Shown piece after piece: positions 44,711-52,646 of a DNA stretch of 64,000 bases. The position numbers were made by a program, and so were the translations under genes. The stretch spans positions 1,000,606 to 1,064,605 of the forward strand of contig CATOSI010000001.1 in NCBI GenBank assembly GCA_951812505.1, in the 5' to 3' direction. Position 1 is the stretch's first letter; each line of letters opens with the position of its first letter. The notes beneath the pieces are model-generated. The model saw nothing but the letters and a program-made list of their open reading frames with translations. It had not been told where the DNA came from and ran no database searches. Source of the DNA: an uncultured Dehalococcoidia bacterium. GTDB taxonomy: Bacteria; Chloroflexota; Dehalococcoidia; Lucifugimonadales; UBA1123.

Positions 44711-45517
44711 ATGGAGCATGAAACGACACGGCAGGATGAACCCTGCTTGCCGCAGCCGCTGACGCGTCGCAACAGGGATGGTCAAGTTTACCAGCGCCTA
44801 GCGGAGGTGGACAGGCAAATCAATGAGGCTCTCGGATTAGGCGATGAAGAGCTTCTAAGCCGCTTAGAAGTTCTTGAAGAAGAGTTGCCCGCCTTTCTCA
44901 AGGAGGAGTCGCTCGTCTATCTGATACGGCACCACCACGGAGCAGGAAATCGAGAACTCGTTAACGACCTGGCTGAGTGCCTACTGAAACGCTGCGCGAG
45001 CTGGATTGACGGCAAGTTGAGCGGGTTGCGAACGGACCTGAGGGAAGATGGGAACTCAGGAGTGGTCGCGGAGGTATTCGACAGGATACTGGACCTAGCT
45101 AGCGACCGCGGGGACTTTCTTCAAGTCCGCTTCTGGATGGGCATAGAGAGAATCACGGTGGATGTCTTTCGGAAGCAAGTCAATCAGTTCGATACTGAGT
45201 CCAGCGGCGACTACGACCAAGTAACCATCGACGACTTGGCCCAGCGGGGCGCCGTGGTGGTGCCGACTGCTTCCGCCGGTCGCCCCGTCGAATCGGCGGC
45301 GATCGACAACGTCTTGATTGAAGCGGCGCTGCATCAGCTGGAGGAGCCGGTCCGGTCCGCATACTTGCTTCGCCACCTCAGAGACTGGCCAATCGAAGAC
45401 CAGGACCCAGCTATACAGACGATTAGCCGACACTTTGGCAAAACGCCTCGAACGATCAGAAACTGGCTGTCCAAAGCTGATGAGATGCTGGAGGCATGGC
45501 GAGGAGAACAGAGATGA
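44711..45517 (+). CDS. Sigma-factor-like protein, first gene of the ImmA-UvrD operon
   Basis: The 268-residue protein has a helical N-terminal half (VYQRLAEVDRQINEALGLGD) and a middle region resembling sigma region 2 (VFDRILDLASDRGDFLQVRF with WMGIERITVDVFRK). The C-terminal part is region-4-like: LEEPVRSAYLLRHLRDWPIE, then ISRHFGKTPRTIRNWLSKAD as a helix-turn-helix. It fits an ECF-like sigma factor or a sigma-derived regulator. It overlaps the next gene by four bases (ATGA). In context it may control expression of the helicase fusion two genes downstream. The sigma identity is probable, not certain. Confidence 0.6.
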   Translation: MEHETTRQDEPCLPQPLTRRNRDGQVYQRLAEVDRQINEALGLGDEELLSRLEVLEEELPAFLKEESLVYLIRHHHGAGNRELVNDLAECLLKRCASWIDGKLSGLRTDLREDGNSGVVAEVFDRILDLASDRGDFLQVRFWMGIERITVDVFRKQVNQFDTESSGDYDQVTIDDLAQRGAVVVPTASAGRPVESAAIDNVLIEAALHQLEEPVRSAYLLRHLRDWPIEDQDPAIQTISRHFGKTPRTIRNWLSKADEMLEAWRGEQR

Positions 45518-46158
45518 ATAGACCAATGGACCAGGAGATGCTGGAGGACATACTCGACGCCTACGTGGCGTCCGGGGTCGGCCCGAATAGCCCGCTTGAA
45601 GAATGGACTCGTCGGTACCCTGAGTTTGAGCGGGAGATCGTAGAGTTCGCAGCCAGCTGGAGCCTGATGACTTGGTTGCCTCCCGCACCTAACGCTGAGG
45701 AGGTCACCGAGGAAACGCTGGTGCTACGGGGAATGAGTGTTGTTCAGAACGTGCTGCACAGGCAGTCAGCTGAGGCTGATTCAGATTCAGTAGCGCTGTT
45801 CGAGAGTCTGATTGTGGAAGGGCAAGAGAGGGGCTTTGAGCCTCGCCGGTTGGCGCATGCTGTTGGCTTGGGAGACACCCTACTCAGAAAGCTCGACCGC
45901 CGCTTGATCGCCTTCACCACAATTCCAGAAGAGCTGATATATCGCCTGGCCCGGGTCATGGGACGCGAGGCTTCGAGCATCACGGCCTACCTACAGCAGG
46001 AGCCGACGTTGGCGGCTAGGGCCGAGCATCGCTCTGAACAAGCGCCGAAACTCACGCCACAGGAGGACTTCTTCGACGCCGTCCGCTCAGATCCGACAAT
46101 TGGCCGCGACCACGCTGACCACTGGTATGCACTTGAACGGTCTATGGGGGAGACGTGA
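45514..46158 (+). CDS. HTH regulator linking the sigma-like gene and the ImmA-UvrD fusion
   Basis: The ATG at 45514 overlaps the previous stop (ATGA) and has GAGGAGA upstream; another in-frame ATG at 45496 is less likely. The 214-residue product starts with a helical region (MLEDILDAYVASG; PEFEREIVEFAASW). Residues ~110-165 look like an XRE-type domain: GFEPRRLAHAVGLGDTLLRK, LDRRLIAFTTIPEELIYRLA. The short C-terminal tail is acidic. It overlaps the ImmA-UvrD gene by four bases (GTGA). XRE proteins are the normal partners of ImmA/IrrE proteases, which cleave them. This one could be a substrate of the protease domain next door or an anti-sigma factor. Both ideas are inferred from context. Confidence 0.6.
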   Translation: MNRPMDQEMLEDILDAYVASGVGPNSPLEEWTRRYPEFEREIVEFAASWSLMTWLPPAPNAEEVTEETLVLRGMSVVQNVLHRQSAEADSDSVALFESLIVEGQERGFEPRRLAHAVGLGDTLLRKLDRRLIAFTTIPEELIYRLARVMGREASSITAYLQQEPTLAARAEHRSEQAPKLTPQEDFFDAVRSDPTIGRDHADHWYALERSMGET

Positions 46159-49100
46159 GCCACTGGGATGAGATTAGGAGGCGGGCAAGGGCCCAGCACG
46201 CCGCAGCGCTCCGAGAGGCTGAGGGGGACCCTTCATCTGAATCACTGCTTGCTGCGGCCGAACTGCTGACTGGCTTCGAGCGAATCGGCCTGCCGGCAGG
46301 CGACTCGTTACTGGACGGCGCCGACGCGACACTCGACCATGGCATGAAGAGAGTTTGGTTTAACCGCGAAGTCGAGCCTGGACTGGCTCGCTTCTATCAA
46401 GCTCACGAGTTTGCCCACCTCTGGTTGCATCCTGAACGAGAGAACCAGCCAGAGTTCAATCTGGACCCTGAGGCCATCGAGGAACCCTTGCCGGTTGGCG
46501 TTAATCGAGTAGAGGGATATGGGCCGGAGGAACTGCGGGAGCGCGAGGCAAATGTCTTTGCGCGTGAATTCTTGCTCCCGACTGACGTCCTGCGTGCCTG
46601 GCACGAGGCTGATAAGGCCGGCGCAAGCAACATCGCAGAGAGGCTGGGACTTCCTGAGACGCTGGTTCTACAGCAGATGGCGCGGGCGCTACTCACGCCG
46701 GAAATCCCCCCTGTTGACGTATCACCTAGCGAGACGAATGAACGCCCGATGGACCCCAGCCAGCAGGAAGCTGCACACGCCCCACGAGGACCATTGCTGT
46801 TGGAAGCTGGCCCAGGAACTGGCAAGACCCGGACCCTGGTGGGCCGGATCGTGTTTCTCCTTGAACAAGGGGTGCCGCCAACAGCGATCCTTGCGCTGAC
46901 GTTCTCGAACCGCGCGGCCGAAGAGATGAGATCACGTGTTGCCGAAGCCAGACCGGAAGATGCATCCCGCATCTGGATCGGAACCTTCCATGCCTTCGGT
47001 CTGGAGTTGCTGCGCAGGTACGGCGCCCAACTGGGATTCCCGGCCCGGGTAAGTGTGCTGGATTCGTCTGACTCGATAGCCCTGCTGGAGGGGATGGTCT
47101 CAGATTTGAGGCTGGACCACTATGAAAACTTGTATGACCCCGCGTTCTACCTGCGTGACATCATGGCCGCAATTTCACGGGGGAAAGACGAGCTGGTTGG
47201 ACCAGAGGAATACGCCCGACTCGGCAAGAGCATGCTTGCTCAAGCCACCACGTCCGAAGAGATAGTGGCGGCTGAGAAGGCAGTCGAGGTTGCGCGCGTC
47301 TACAAGGCGTATCAGGACGCCCTTGATCGAGAGCATCTACTCGACTTCGGAGATCTCATTTATAGGTCAGTTTCGCTGCTCAGGACACACGTCGATGTGC
47401 GGGACACGCTGCGGAGCACTTATCGCCACGTTCTGGTCGATGAATACCAAGATGTGAACCGTGCCAGCGGGCTCTTCCTCAAGGAATTGGCGGGCGCGGG
47501 TGCGGGTTTATGGGTGGTTGGGGACACCCGCCAGGCGATCTACCGGTTCCGCGGCGCCGCTCCGGCCAACATGCGGCGATTCGGGGAGGACTTCCCCGGA
47601 GCAAAGACAAAGTCGCTTAGATACAACTACAGGTCCCAACCAGCCGTTTTGGATGTCTTCGCAGGGCTGGCACCCGACATGCTTGCAAGCCGAGGTGGAA
47701 CTAGTTTCGTCCCTTGGGAGCGGAAGCGTCCGGATTCGGGTGGGCGGGTCTCGATGGAGGTTGCCGACGACCTTGCCGCTGAGGCGGACGGAATGGCTAA
47801 GGAGATTGAGCGTCAACGGGCCTCCGGTATTCCTTACACCCAGCAAGCTATTCTGTGTCGTTCACATACCAACCTAGGAAGAGTCGCGGCCGAGCTCGAA
47901 GGCTTGGGAGTTCCTGTTCTTTACCTGGGTAACCTCTTCGAGCGTCCGGAAGTCCGTGACATGCTTTCTCTCCTGTCTCTCGCTTGTGAGCCTGATGGGC
48001 GCGGCCTAATGCGAGTGGCGCGGTTTCCCGAGTACGAGGTCCCACTCGATGATGTTCTCTCGTTGCTCGAACTGGCAAGGGAACGGAATGTACCCTTCCC
48101 CAGTGCCTTGGGGTTGGCTGCGGCGGCAACAAACATCTCGGCACAGGGCAAAGAAAGTCTCGCTCTTCTAGAACGCCATCTGGATGGGATGAGGCATGTC
48201 AGACCCTGGACGCTGCTCACCTACTACCTGTTCGAGCGAAGCCGCTATCTGGATATTCCTTTGGGCGACCAGTCCGTGGCGGGTCAGCAACTCCTGCTGG
48301 CTCTGTATCAATTCCTCCAGTTCGCCCACAAACAGCGACCGGCGGCTCCTGGGGAGACGACTGACGCCAAGCTCCGTCTCTTGCGGTACATCCGTCAGCT
48401 TGAGATCTACGGCGACGAGAAGCAGCTCCGGCAGCTACCGACCTGGGCGGACGATATTGAGGCAGTACGACTCCTGACCGTGCATGCGAGCAAGGGCCTA
48501 GAGTTTCAGGCGGTCTACTTGCCGTGTCTGGGCAGAGGTCTGTTCCCAACCCGACGCCAGAGACAGCCTTGTCCTCCTCCCGAGGGTATGATCGCATCCG
48601 AAAATGATGACCATGTTGAGGAAGAGGAGTGCCTCTTCTTCGTCGGGCTGTCCCGCGCAAGAGATGTCCTGTGCCTATCACGAGCTCGTAGGTACGGAGC
48701 GCAGAACAGCAACCCGTCAGATCTGCTCGACAAGGTCGCAAGCCTGTTGCCCGGCAATCCGGCCGGCCCTGTGACTTGGCCATCCACGACGCCGGCCCCG
48801 GTTGTCGTGGATGAGCCCATGCCGGCAAACGAGCCTTTCGCCGTTGAAGATCTGGAGGTCTACCTTCGTTGCCCACGTCAGTACTTCTACGAGAGTGTCC
48901 TCGGGCTAAATCGGAAACGCGAGGATTCCGGGTACGTAGAGTTTCACCGCTGTGTCTATCGTGTGTTGCGCTGGATGGCGGAGGAACGCGCCTCCGGAAA
49001 TGCTGTGGATGAAGCGGCTGCGCTCGCTTACCTGGCAGAAGTCTGGCAGGAACAAGGGCCGGAGGAGCATCCGTATAAGGAGTTGTATCGTACCTCGGCC

Positions 49101-49559
49101 ATTAACTTGGTGGAGCGGGCTGCGAGACGCCCATACACGTCTCAAGGTTCTGCAACAAGGCCAACGTGGGAAGTGTCAGTTCCGCTTGGCCTGATTCGAT
49201 TCACTCCCGACCACGTCGAGGTCCTCGGCGATGGCTCCGAGGTCGTTGAACGTCTCCGCACGGGTCGTCCGACGAAGAGCGAGATGGGAAAGGACATCTA
49301 CGCTCTGTACGTAACGGCAGCCCAGGCGGCTAAGCCTCGCGTTCGACGAAGCGTTCAGGTACGTTACCTGTCGGCCGATCACGTAGACCCGATTGACCTA
49401 CAACCTGGCCCTATCAAGACTCGCCTGAACCACTACAACGAAGCAATCAAAGGTATCCTGAACCAGGATTTCTCGCCCCAGCCCAGCGACCGCATCTGTC
49501 CCCGCTGTCCTCACTACTTTATCTGCCCGTTGGGCGAGGACGCCCAAACGTCACCCTGA
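46155..49559 (+). CDS. Fusion of ImmA/IrrE metalloprotease, UvrD helicase and AddB-like iron-sulfur domain
   Basis: Residues ~60-145 are an ImmA/IrrE peptidase: YQAHEFAHLWLH with the HEFAH zinc site at 84-88, and the third-ligand segment REREANVFAREFLLP near 129-143. From ~200 a superfamily 1 helicase follows: EAGPGTGKTRT (217-227), ALTFSNRAAEEMRSR, VLVDEYQDVNRAS near 428, VVGDTRQAIYRFRGA, LTVHASKGLEFQAVYL near 771 and FVGLSRARDVL. The C-terminus has YLRCPRQYFYES near 905 and CPRCPHYFIC near 1115-1124, an AddB-type four-cysteine cluster. However, the usual D-x-K-T-G nuclease motif is replaced by RLRTGRP near 1032, so the nuclease fold may be inactive. At 1134 residues with a GTG start, it ends a tightly coupled three-gene operon. 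Confidence 0.8.
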   Translation: MSHWDEIRRRARAQHAAALREAEGDPSSESLLAAAELLTGFERIGLPAGDSLLDGADATLDHGMKRVWFNREVEPGLARFYQAHEFAHLWLHPERENQPEFNLDPEAIEEPLPVGVNRVEGYGPEELREREANVFAREFLLPTDVLRAWHEADKAGASNIAERLGLPETLVLQQMARALLTPEIPPVDVSPSETNERPMDPSQQEAAHAPRGPLLLEAGPGTGKTRTLVGRIVFLLEQGVPPTAILALTFSNRAAEEMRSRVAEARPEDASRIWIGTFHAFGLELLRRYGAQLGFPARVSVLDSSDSIALLEGMVSDLRLDHYENLYDPAFYLRDIMAAISRGKDELVGPEEYARLGKSMLAQATTSEEIVAAEKAVEVARVYKAYQDALDREHLLDFGDLIYRSVSLLRTHVDVRDTLRSTYRHVLVDEYQDVNRASGLFLKELAGAGAGLWVVGDTRQAIYRFRGAAPANMRRFGEDFPGAKTKSLRYNYRSQPAVLDVFAGLAPDMLASRGGTSFVPWERKRPDSGGRVSMEVADDLAAEADGMAKEIERQRASGIPYTQQAILCRSHTNLGRVAAELEGLGVPVLYLGNLFERPEVRDMLSLLSLACEPDGRGLMRVARFPEYEVPLDDVLSLLELARERNVPFPSALGLAAAATNISAQGKESLALLERHLDGMRHVRPWTLLTYYLFERSRYLDIPLGDQSVAGQQLLLALYQFLQFAHKQRPAAPGETTDAKLRLLRYIRQLEIYGDEKQLRQLPTWADDIEAVRLLTVHASKGLEFQAVYLPCLGRGLFPTRRQRQPCPPPEGMIASENDDHVEEEECLFFVGLSRARDVLCLSRARRYGAQNSNPSDLLDKVASLLPGNPAGPVTWPSTTPAPVVVDEPMPANEPFAVEDLEVYLRCPRQYFYESVLGLNRKREDSGYVEFHRCVYRVLRWMAEERASGNAVDEAAALAYLAEVWQEQGPEEHPYKELYRTSAINLVERAARRPYTSQGSATRPTWEVSVPLGLIRFTPDHVEVLGDGSEVVERLRTGRPTKSEMGKDIYALYVTAAQAAKPRVRRSVQVRYLSADHVDPIDLQPGPIKTRLNHYNEAIKGILNQDFSPQPSDRICPRCPHYFICPLGEDAQTSP

Positions 49560-49691
49560 CGGACGCAGGCATTTCCGGTCTGCCGTATCTCTGACGATTG
49601 TCCTAGTAGGGGCATCAAACGACGCCCAATCAAATCCGGCGGCGGCGCCCACTCTAGAGAGTCCCACCGCTGTGGGAGAAAGGACAATCGA

Positions 49692-50213
49692 ATGACTCAG
49701 CTTGATGTGTCAGACCAGATAGAGCTCTTCATCCAGGGAGAGGGAATCCCGAAGATCACCCTAGTGAAACTGGGGCCAAAGGACACGGTGGGGGATATCG
49801 TCAAGGTCGCCCGCGAATACGGTCTGAGCGCGCCCGAAGACTCAGAGGTGTGTGTCTTCGTCGAGAACACCGACGTCACCCTGGAACCGGACATGAAGAT
49901 CGATGGGGCCGGCCTCATTTCCCGCAGCCGCGTACACATCCACCGCTGCAAGAGCGTCGAAGTCACGGTCAACTACAACCAAGACCAGAAGAAAGGTTTC
50001 TTCCCGCCTTCGGCGACGGTTGACTCGGTGAAGGAGTGGGTGGTCGCGAAGGACCAGTATAACCTATCACCCGTCGACGCCGCGGAGCACGTCCTCAAGG
50101 TGTGCAGCTCAGGAGACCAGCCCGACGAGGAGGTGCACATCGGCACCCTCGCGAAGTTTCCGGACGGGACGGTCTGCTTCGACCTGGTAGCCAAGCAGCG
50201 GGTAGAGGGGTAG
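49692..50213 (+). CDS. bilA: Double ubiquitin-like protein of a Bil-type conjugation system
   Basis: The 173-residue product looks like two beta-grasp units in tandem. Unit 1 is ~8-86 (IELFIQGEGIPKITLVKLGP, DTVGDIVKVAREYGLS, SRSRVHIHRC). Unit 2 is ~88-170 (VEVTVNYNQDQKKGFFPPS, ATVDSVKEWVVAKDQYNLSP, PDGTVCFDLVAKQR). It ends VEG, an exposed terminal glycine suited to adenylation and conjugation without processing. In the described Bil (bacterial ISG15-like) antiphage system the first gene encodes just such a two-domain ubiquitin-like protein, followed by E2, JAB and E1 genes, as here. AAAGGA stands eight bases before the ATG. Identity rests on fold pattern, C-terminus and operon order. Confidence 0.75.
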   Translation: MTQLDVSDQIELFIQGEGIPKITLVKLGPKDTVGDIVKVAREYGLSAPEDSEVCVFVENTDVTLEPDMKIDGAGLISRSRVHIHRCKSVEVTVNYNQDQKKGFFPPSATVDSVKEWVVAKDQYNLSPVDAAEHVLKVCSSGDQPDEEVHIGTLAKFPDGTVCFDLVAKQRVEG

Positions 50214-50216
50214 GGC

Positions 50217-50705
50217 TTGTCCGCGCAGACGATGGGAGTGGACGAGCAGGTGTTTCGGGCCCACCTCGAAGCCGGACCGTTCCAGAGTGGCTTCGACCGT
50301 GGCCGGTGGCGCCTGCTCTCCATCAATTGGCCCCACTCTGTAATCGCTGTTCAGGCGGCGGAGAGAGAGGGTGGTCCACCCGAGTATGCGCTGCGATTCG
50401 AGTGCACAGACTACCCTAAGTCTCCCCCAACAGCTCAGCCATGGGATGCTGACGGAAATGTTCCGCTGCCACAAGAGCGCTGGCCCGGTGGAAAGACACG
50501 GGTATCCCGAGCCTTCAAACCTGGATGGAAGGACGGTCAGTGCCTCTATATACCATGTGACCGCCTTTCCATTGAGGGCCACGACGGGTGGCGGACCGAG
50601 TACCCCTCGATGATCTGGTCGCCGGCAAGCGATATCACACACTACCTGAGGATCGTCCATGACCTTCTCAATTCAAGCGACTATTCGGGCCCTCGCGGCG
50701 CCTAG
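50217..50705 (+). CDS. bilB: E2-like ubiquitin-conjugating enzyme of the Bil-type system
   Basis: The TTG start at 50217 lies three bases after the bilA stop with GAGGGG upstream; an ATG at 50232 is an alternative. The 162-residue protein has the UBC-like order: EYALRFECTDYPKSPPTAQP with the YPxxPP turn (66-71), then GQCLYIPCDRLSIEGHDGW. In bacterial E2-like proteins a cysteine before the second half of the fold (here C109 or C114) carries the ubiquitin-like thioester, with a nearby histidine (H122). A helical ITHYLRIVHDLLNS ends the domain. It would receive the modifier from the E1 and pass it to target proteins. In the Bil system a phage tail component has been described as target. Confidence 0.75.
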   Translation: MSAQTMGVDEQVFRAHLEAGPFQSGFDRGRWRLLSINWPHSVIAVQAAEREGGPPEYALRFECTDYPKSPPTAQPWDADGNVPLPQERWPGGKTRVSRAFKPGWKDGQCLYIPCDRLSIEGHDGWRTEYPSMIWSPASDITHYLRIVHDLLNSSDYSGPRGA

Positions 50706-51183
50706 ACACCGGCTGAGTTGCCCCAGGAAAGTATGGCGGCAAGGACTCGCTGAGATTGCAAGCCGAGGAGAGGGACACCACGAGAGTGGGGCGTTTCTGC
50801 TCGGCTACAGTGATGGCCTACGTGGCCGTGTGGCGAGATTCGCGTACTACGACGATTTCGACCCGGCCTGCCTAGACTCCGGAATTGTGGTGTTCGATGG
50901 AGCAGGTTTCGGACCGCTGTGGCAGCTCTGCCGGGAGACCGGTCTGAGGGTGCTCGCCGACTTGCATACGCACGGTGGCCCCGGATCAGCGAGACAGAGT
51001 CCGCTTGACAGGGACAACCCGATGATCGCGCAGCCTGGGCACGTGGCGCTGGTCGTGCCGAACTTCGCTATTGACTTCAGGATGCGGGACGTGGGCGTCT
51101 ACGAGTATCTCGGCAGTCACAGGTGGCGCAATCACAGCGCAGTAGGCTTGGGACGCTTCTTCTATACAGGAGTATGGGCATGA
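50659..51183 (+). CDS. bilC: JAB/MPN-type isopeptidase of the Bil-type system
   Basis: The 174-residue protein has a JAMM metalloprotease signature: the upstream glutamate in HHESGAFLLG (E42) and DLHTHGGPGSARQSPLDRD with H103, H105, S114 and D117. The spacing between the second histidine and the serine is one residue longer than the textbook JAMM pattern but keeps the S-x-x-D. Such enzymes remove ubiquitin-like proteins from targets. It overlaps the E2 gene by 47 bases and the E1 start by four. The start is a little uncertain because the first 20 residues lie in the overlap; residues from ~23 are clearly the domain. Confidence 0.75.
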   Translation: MTFSIQATIRALAAPRHRLSCPRKVWRQGLAEIASRGEGHHESGAFLLGYSDGLRGRVARFAYYDDFDPACLDSGIVVFDGAGFGPLWQLCRETGLRVLADLHTHGGPGSARQSPLDRDNPMIAQPGHVALVVPNFAIDFRMRDVGVYEYLGSHRWRNHSAVGLGRFFYTGVWA

Positions 51184-52571
51184 CACAGGACCCGGTCGTC
51201 GGACCGAATCATCTACACAGACACCTCAAGCTGGCCCTCGATACGGGAGAGGCGGCAAGCCTCGAAGAGGCAAGAAGCCTCTTTGACAGCTATCGACTGG
51301 GCATCGTGGTGGGGGACAGTGTCGCCCACTCACCAACAATGCAAGCAGCAGTGCTCACTGCGGTAAACACAGGCCGTCGCAGCTTTCTGGGCGGGGTGAA
51401 TGTCGAGGGTACTCTCGATGTGCCCCTTCTGGTGCCTCGGGGTCGTTGCCGCACTCTGGGCGAAGCCATTGTAGACCTACAAGGGGTCATTACTGACTGC
51501 GCTCCTGGTGTTCCCTGGATATTGATAGGGGGCGAGTCAATTCCGCAGGCTGATTCAGAATTCGCTGTGCGGGCAACGTTCGATGGGTGGAGGGGGGGCG
51601 TTGCACCACTCTACCAGGACGCTCGCTTGCCTGAGCGGCAGGAGTGTGTCCCCGCTGGCGTCCTCGCCGGCGCTCTTGGGGTCTCCGAAGCGTTTCAGTT
51701 CGTGCGCGGCGATAATGCCGCGGCGGGGCGACGAGACGTTGGACTGTCGTTATGGCAGCCAGATAAGGCCGTCAACTGGCTGGAGACTGGTGAGCTAGGA
51801 CCCCCACTAGAACGACTGCCGGCAAGTGCCTGGATTATTGGGCTCGGCCACCTGGGCCAGGCTTTCCTATGGACACTCAGCCTCCTGCCATATGCTTCTC
51901 CGGAGGAGGTCAGCCTCGTACTCCAGGATTTTGATGTGCTTGTCGAGGCCAATGACAGCACCTCGTTACTCACAACGCGTGCGGTTCTGGGGGAGAAGAA
52001 GACGCGGGCGATGGCGGCCTGGTGTGAATCGCGTGGGTTCCGCACTTCCATAGTGGAGCGGATGTTCGCAGGCGATTTTAGGGTCGCGGGAGACGAGCCA
52101 CGCGTTGCCCTGTGTGGCGTTGACAATGCTCTTGCCCGGGCAAACCTCGAAGATGTTGGATTTGACCGGGTCATTGAAGCTGGTCTCGGTGCCGGCACCC
52201 AGGAATACCTCGCATTTCAGACCCATACATTCCCGGCGGGCCGTTCAGCAAAGCATCGTTGGGGAACGCAAGGACACCGGCCCGATGCGGATACAGTGGC
52301 CGACAATCCAGCCTACCGCGCACTGGCCGAAAGCGGGTTCGACGATTGCGGGATCGCTACGTTGGCTGGACGCACCGTTGGGGCATCATTTGTAGGCGCA
52401 GTCACGGCGGCGGTGGTCATCGCCGAGCTCGTCAGGATGGGATTGGGCGGGCCCCGATACGAGGTTGTGGATGGAAGCCTGCGCTCTCTTGATCTGCGCC
52501 AAGCGGTGATGTGTGCCGATGGGACTCCTTTCAACCCAGGGATGACGGCTGCAACTTCGGAAATCGTTTGA
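51180..52571 (+). CDS. bilD: E1-like (ThiF-fold) activating enzyme of the Bil-type system
   Basis: The ATG at 51180 overlaps the JAB stop (ATGA) and has AGGAG seven bases upstream; a GTG at 51123 is less likely. The 463-residue protein has an N-terminal ~210-residue domain of unknown fold and a C-terminal ThiF/E1 adenylation domain. That domain contains WIIGLGHLGQAF (nucleotide-binding loop near 221), LVLQDFDVLVEANDSTSLLT (D near 250 and 252), AVLGEKKT, then VALCGVDNALARANL. FDDCGIATLAGRTVGASFVG near 388 offers a candidate catalytic cysteine (C390). It would adenylate the terminal glycine of the double ubiquitin-like protein and hand it to the E2. It completes the four-gene set. Confidence 0.8.
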   Translation: MTQDPVVGPNHLHRHLKLALDTGEAASLEEARSLFDSYRLGIVVGDSVAHSPTMQAAVLTAVNTGRRSFLGGVNVEGTLDVPLLVPRGRCRTLGEAIVDLQGVITDCAPGVPWILIGGESIPQADSEFAVRATFDGWRGGVAPLYQDARLPERQECVPAGVLAGALGVSEAFQFVRGDNAAAGRRDVGLSLWQPDKAVNWLETGELGPPLERLPASAWIIGLGHLGQAFLWTLSLLPYASPEEVSLVLQDFDVLVEANDSTSLLTTRAVLGEKKTRAMAAWCESRGFRTSIVERMFAGDFRVAGDEPRVALCGVDNALARANLEDVGFDRVIEAGLGAGTQEYLAFQTHTFPAGRSAKHRWGTQGHRPDADTVADNPAYRALAESGFDDCGIATLAGRTVGASFVGAVTAAVVIAELVRMGLGGPRYEVVDGSLRSLDLRQAVMCADGTPFNPGMTAATSEIV

Positions 52572-52646
52572 ACGCCAGTCTATGGATCAGACGGCAACTA
52601 ACAAGACCTAGTAATCGTTCACCCAAAGGGATCCGACCGTAGAGAT

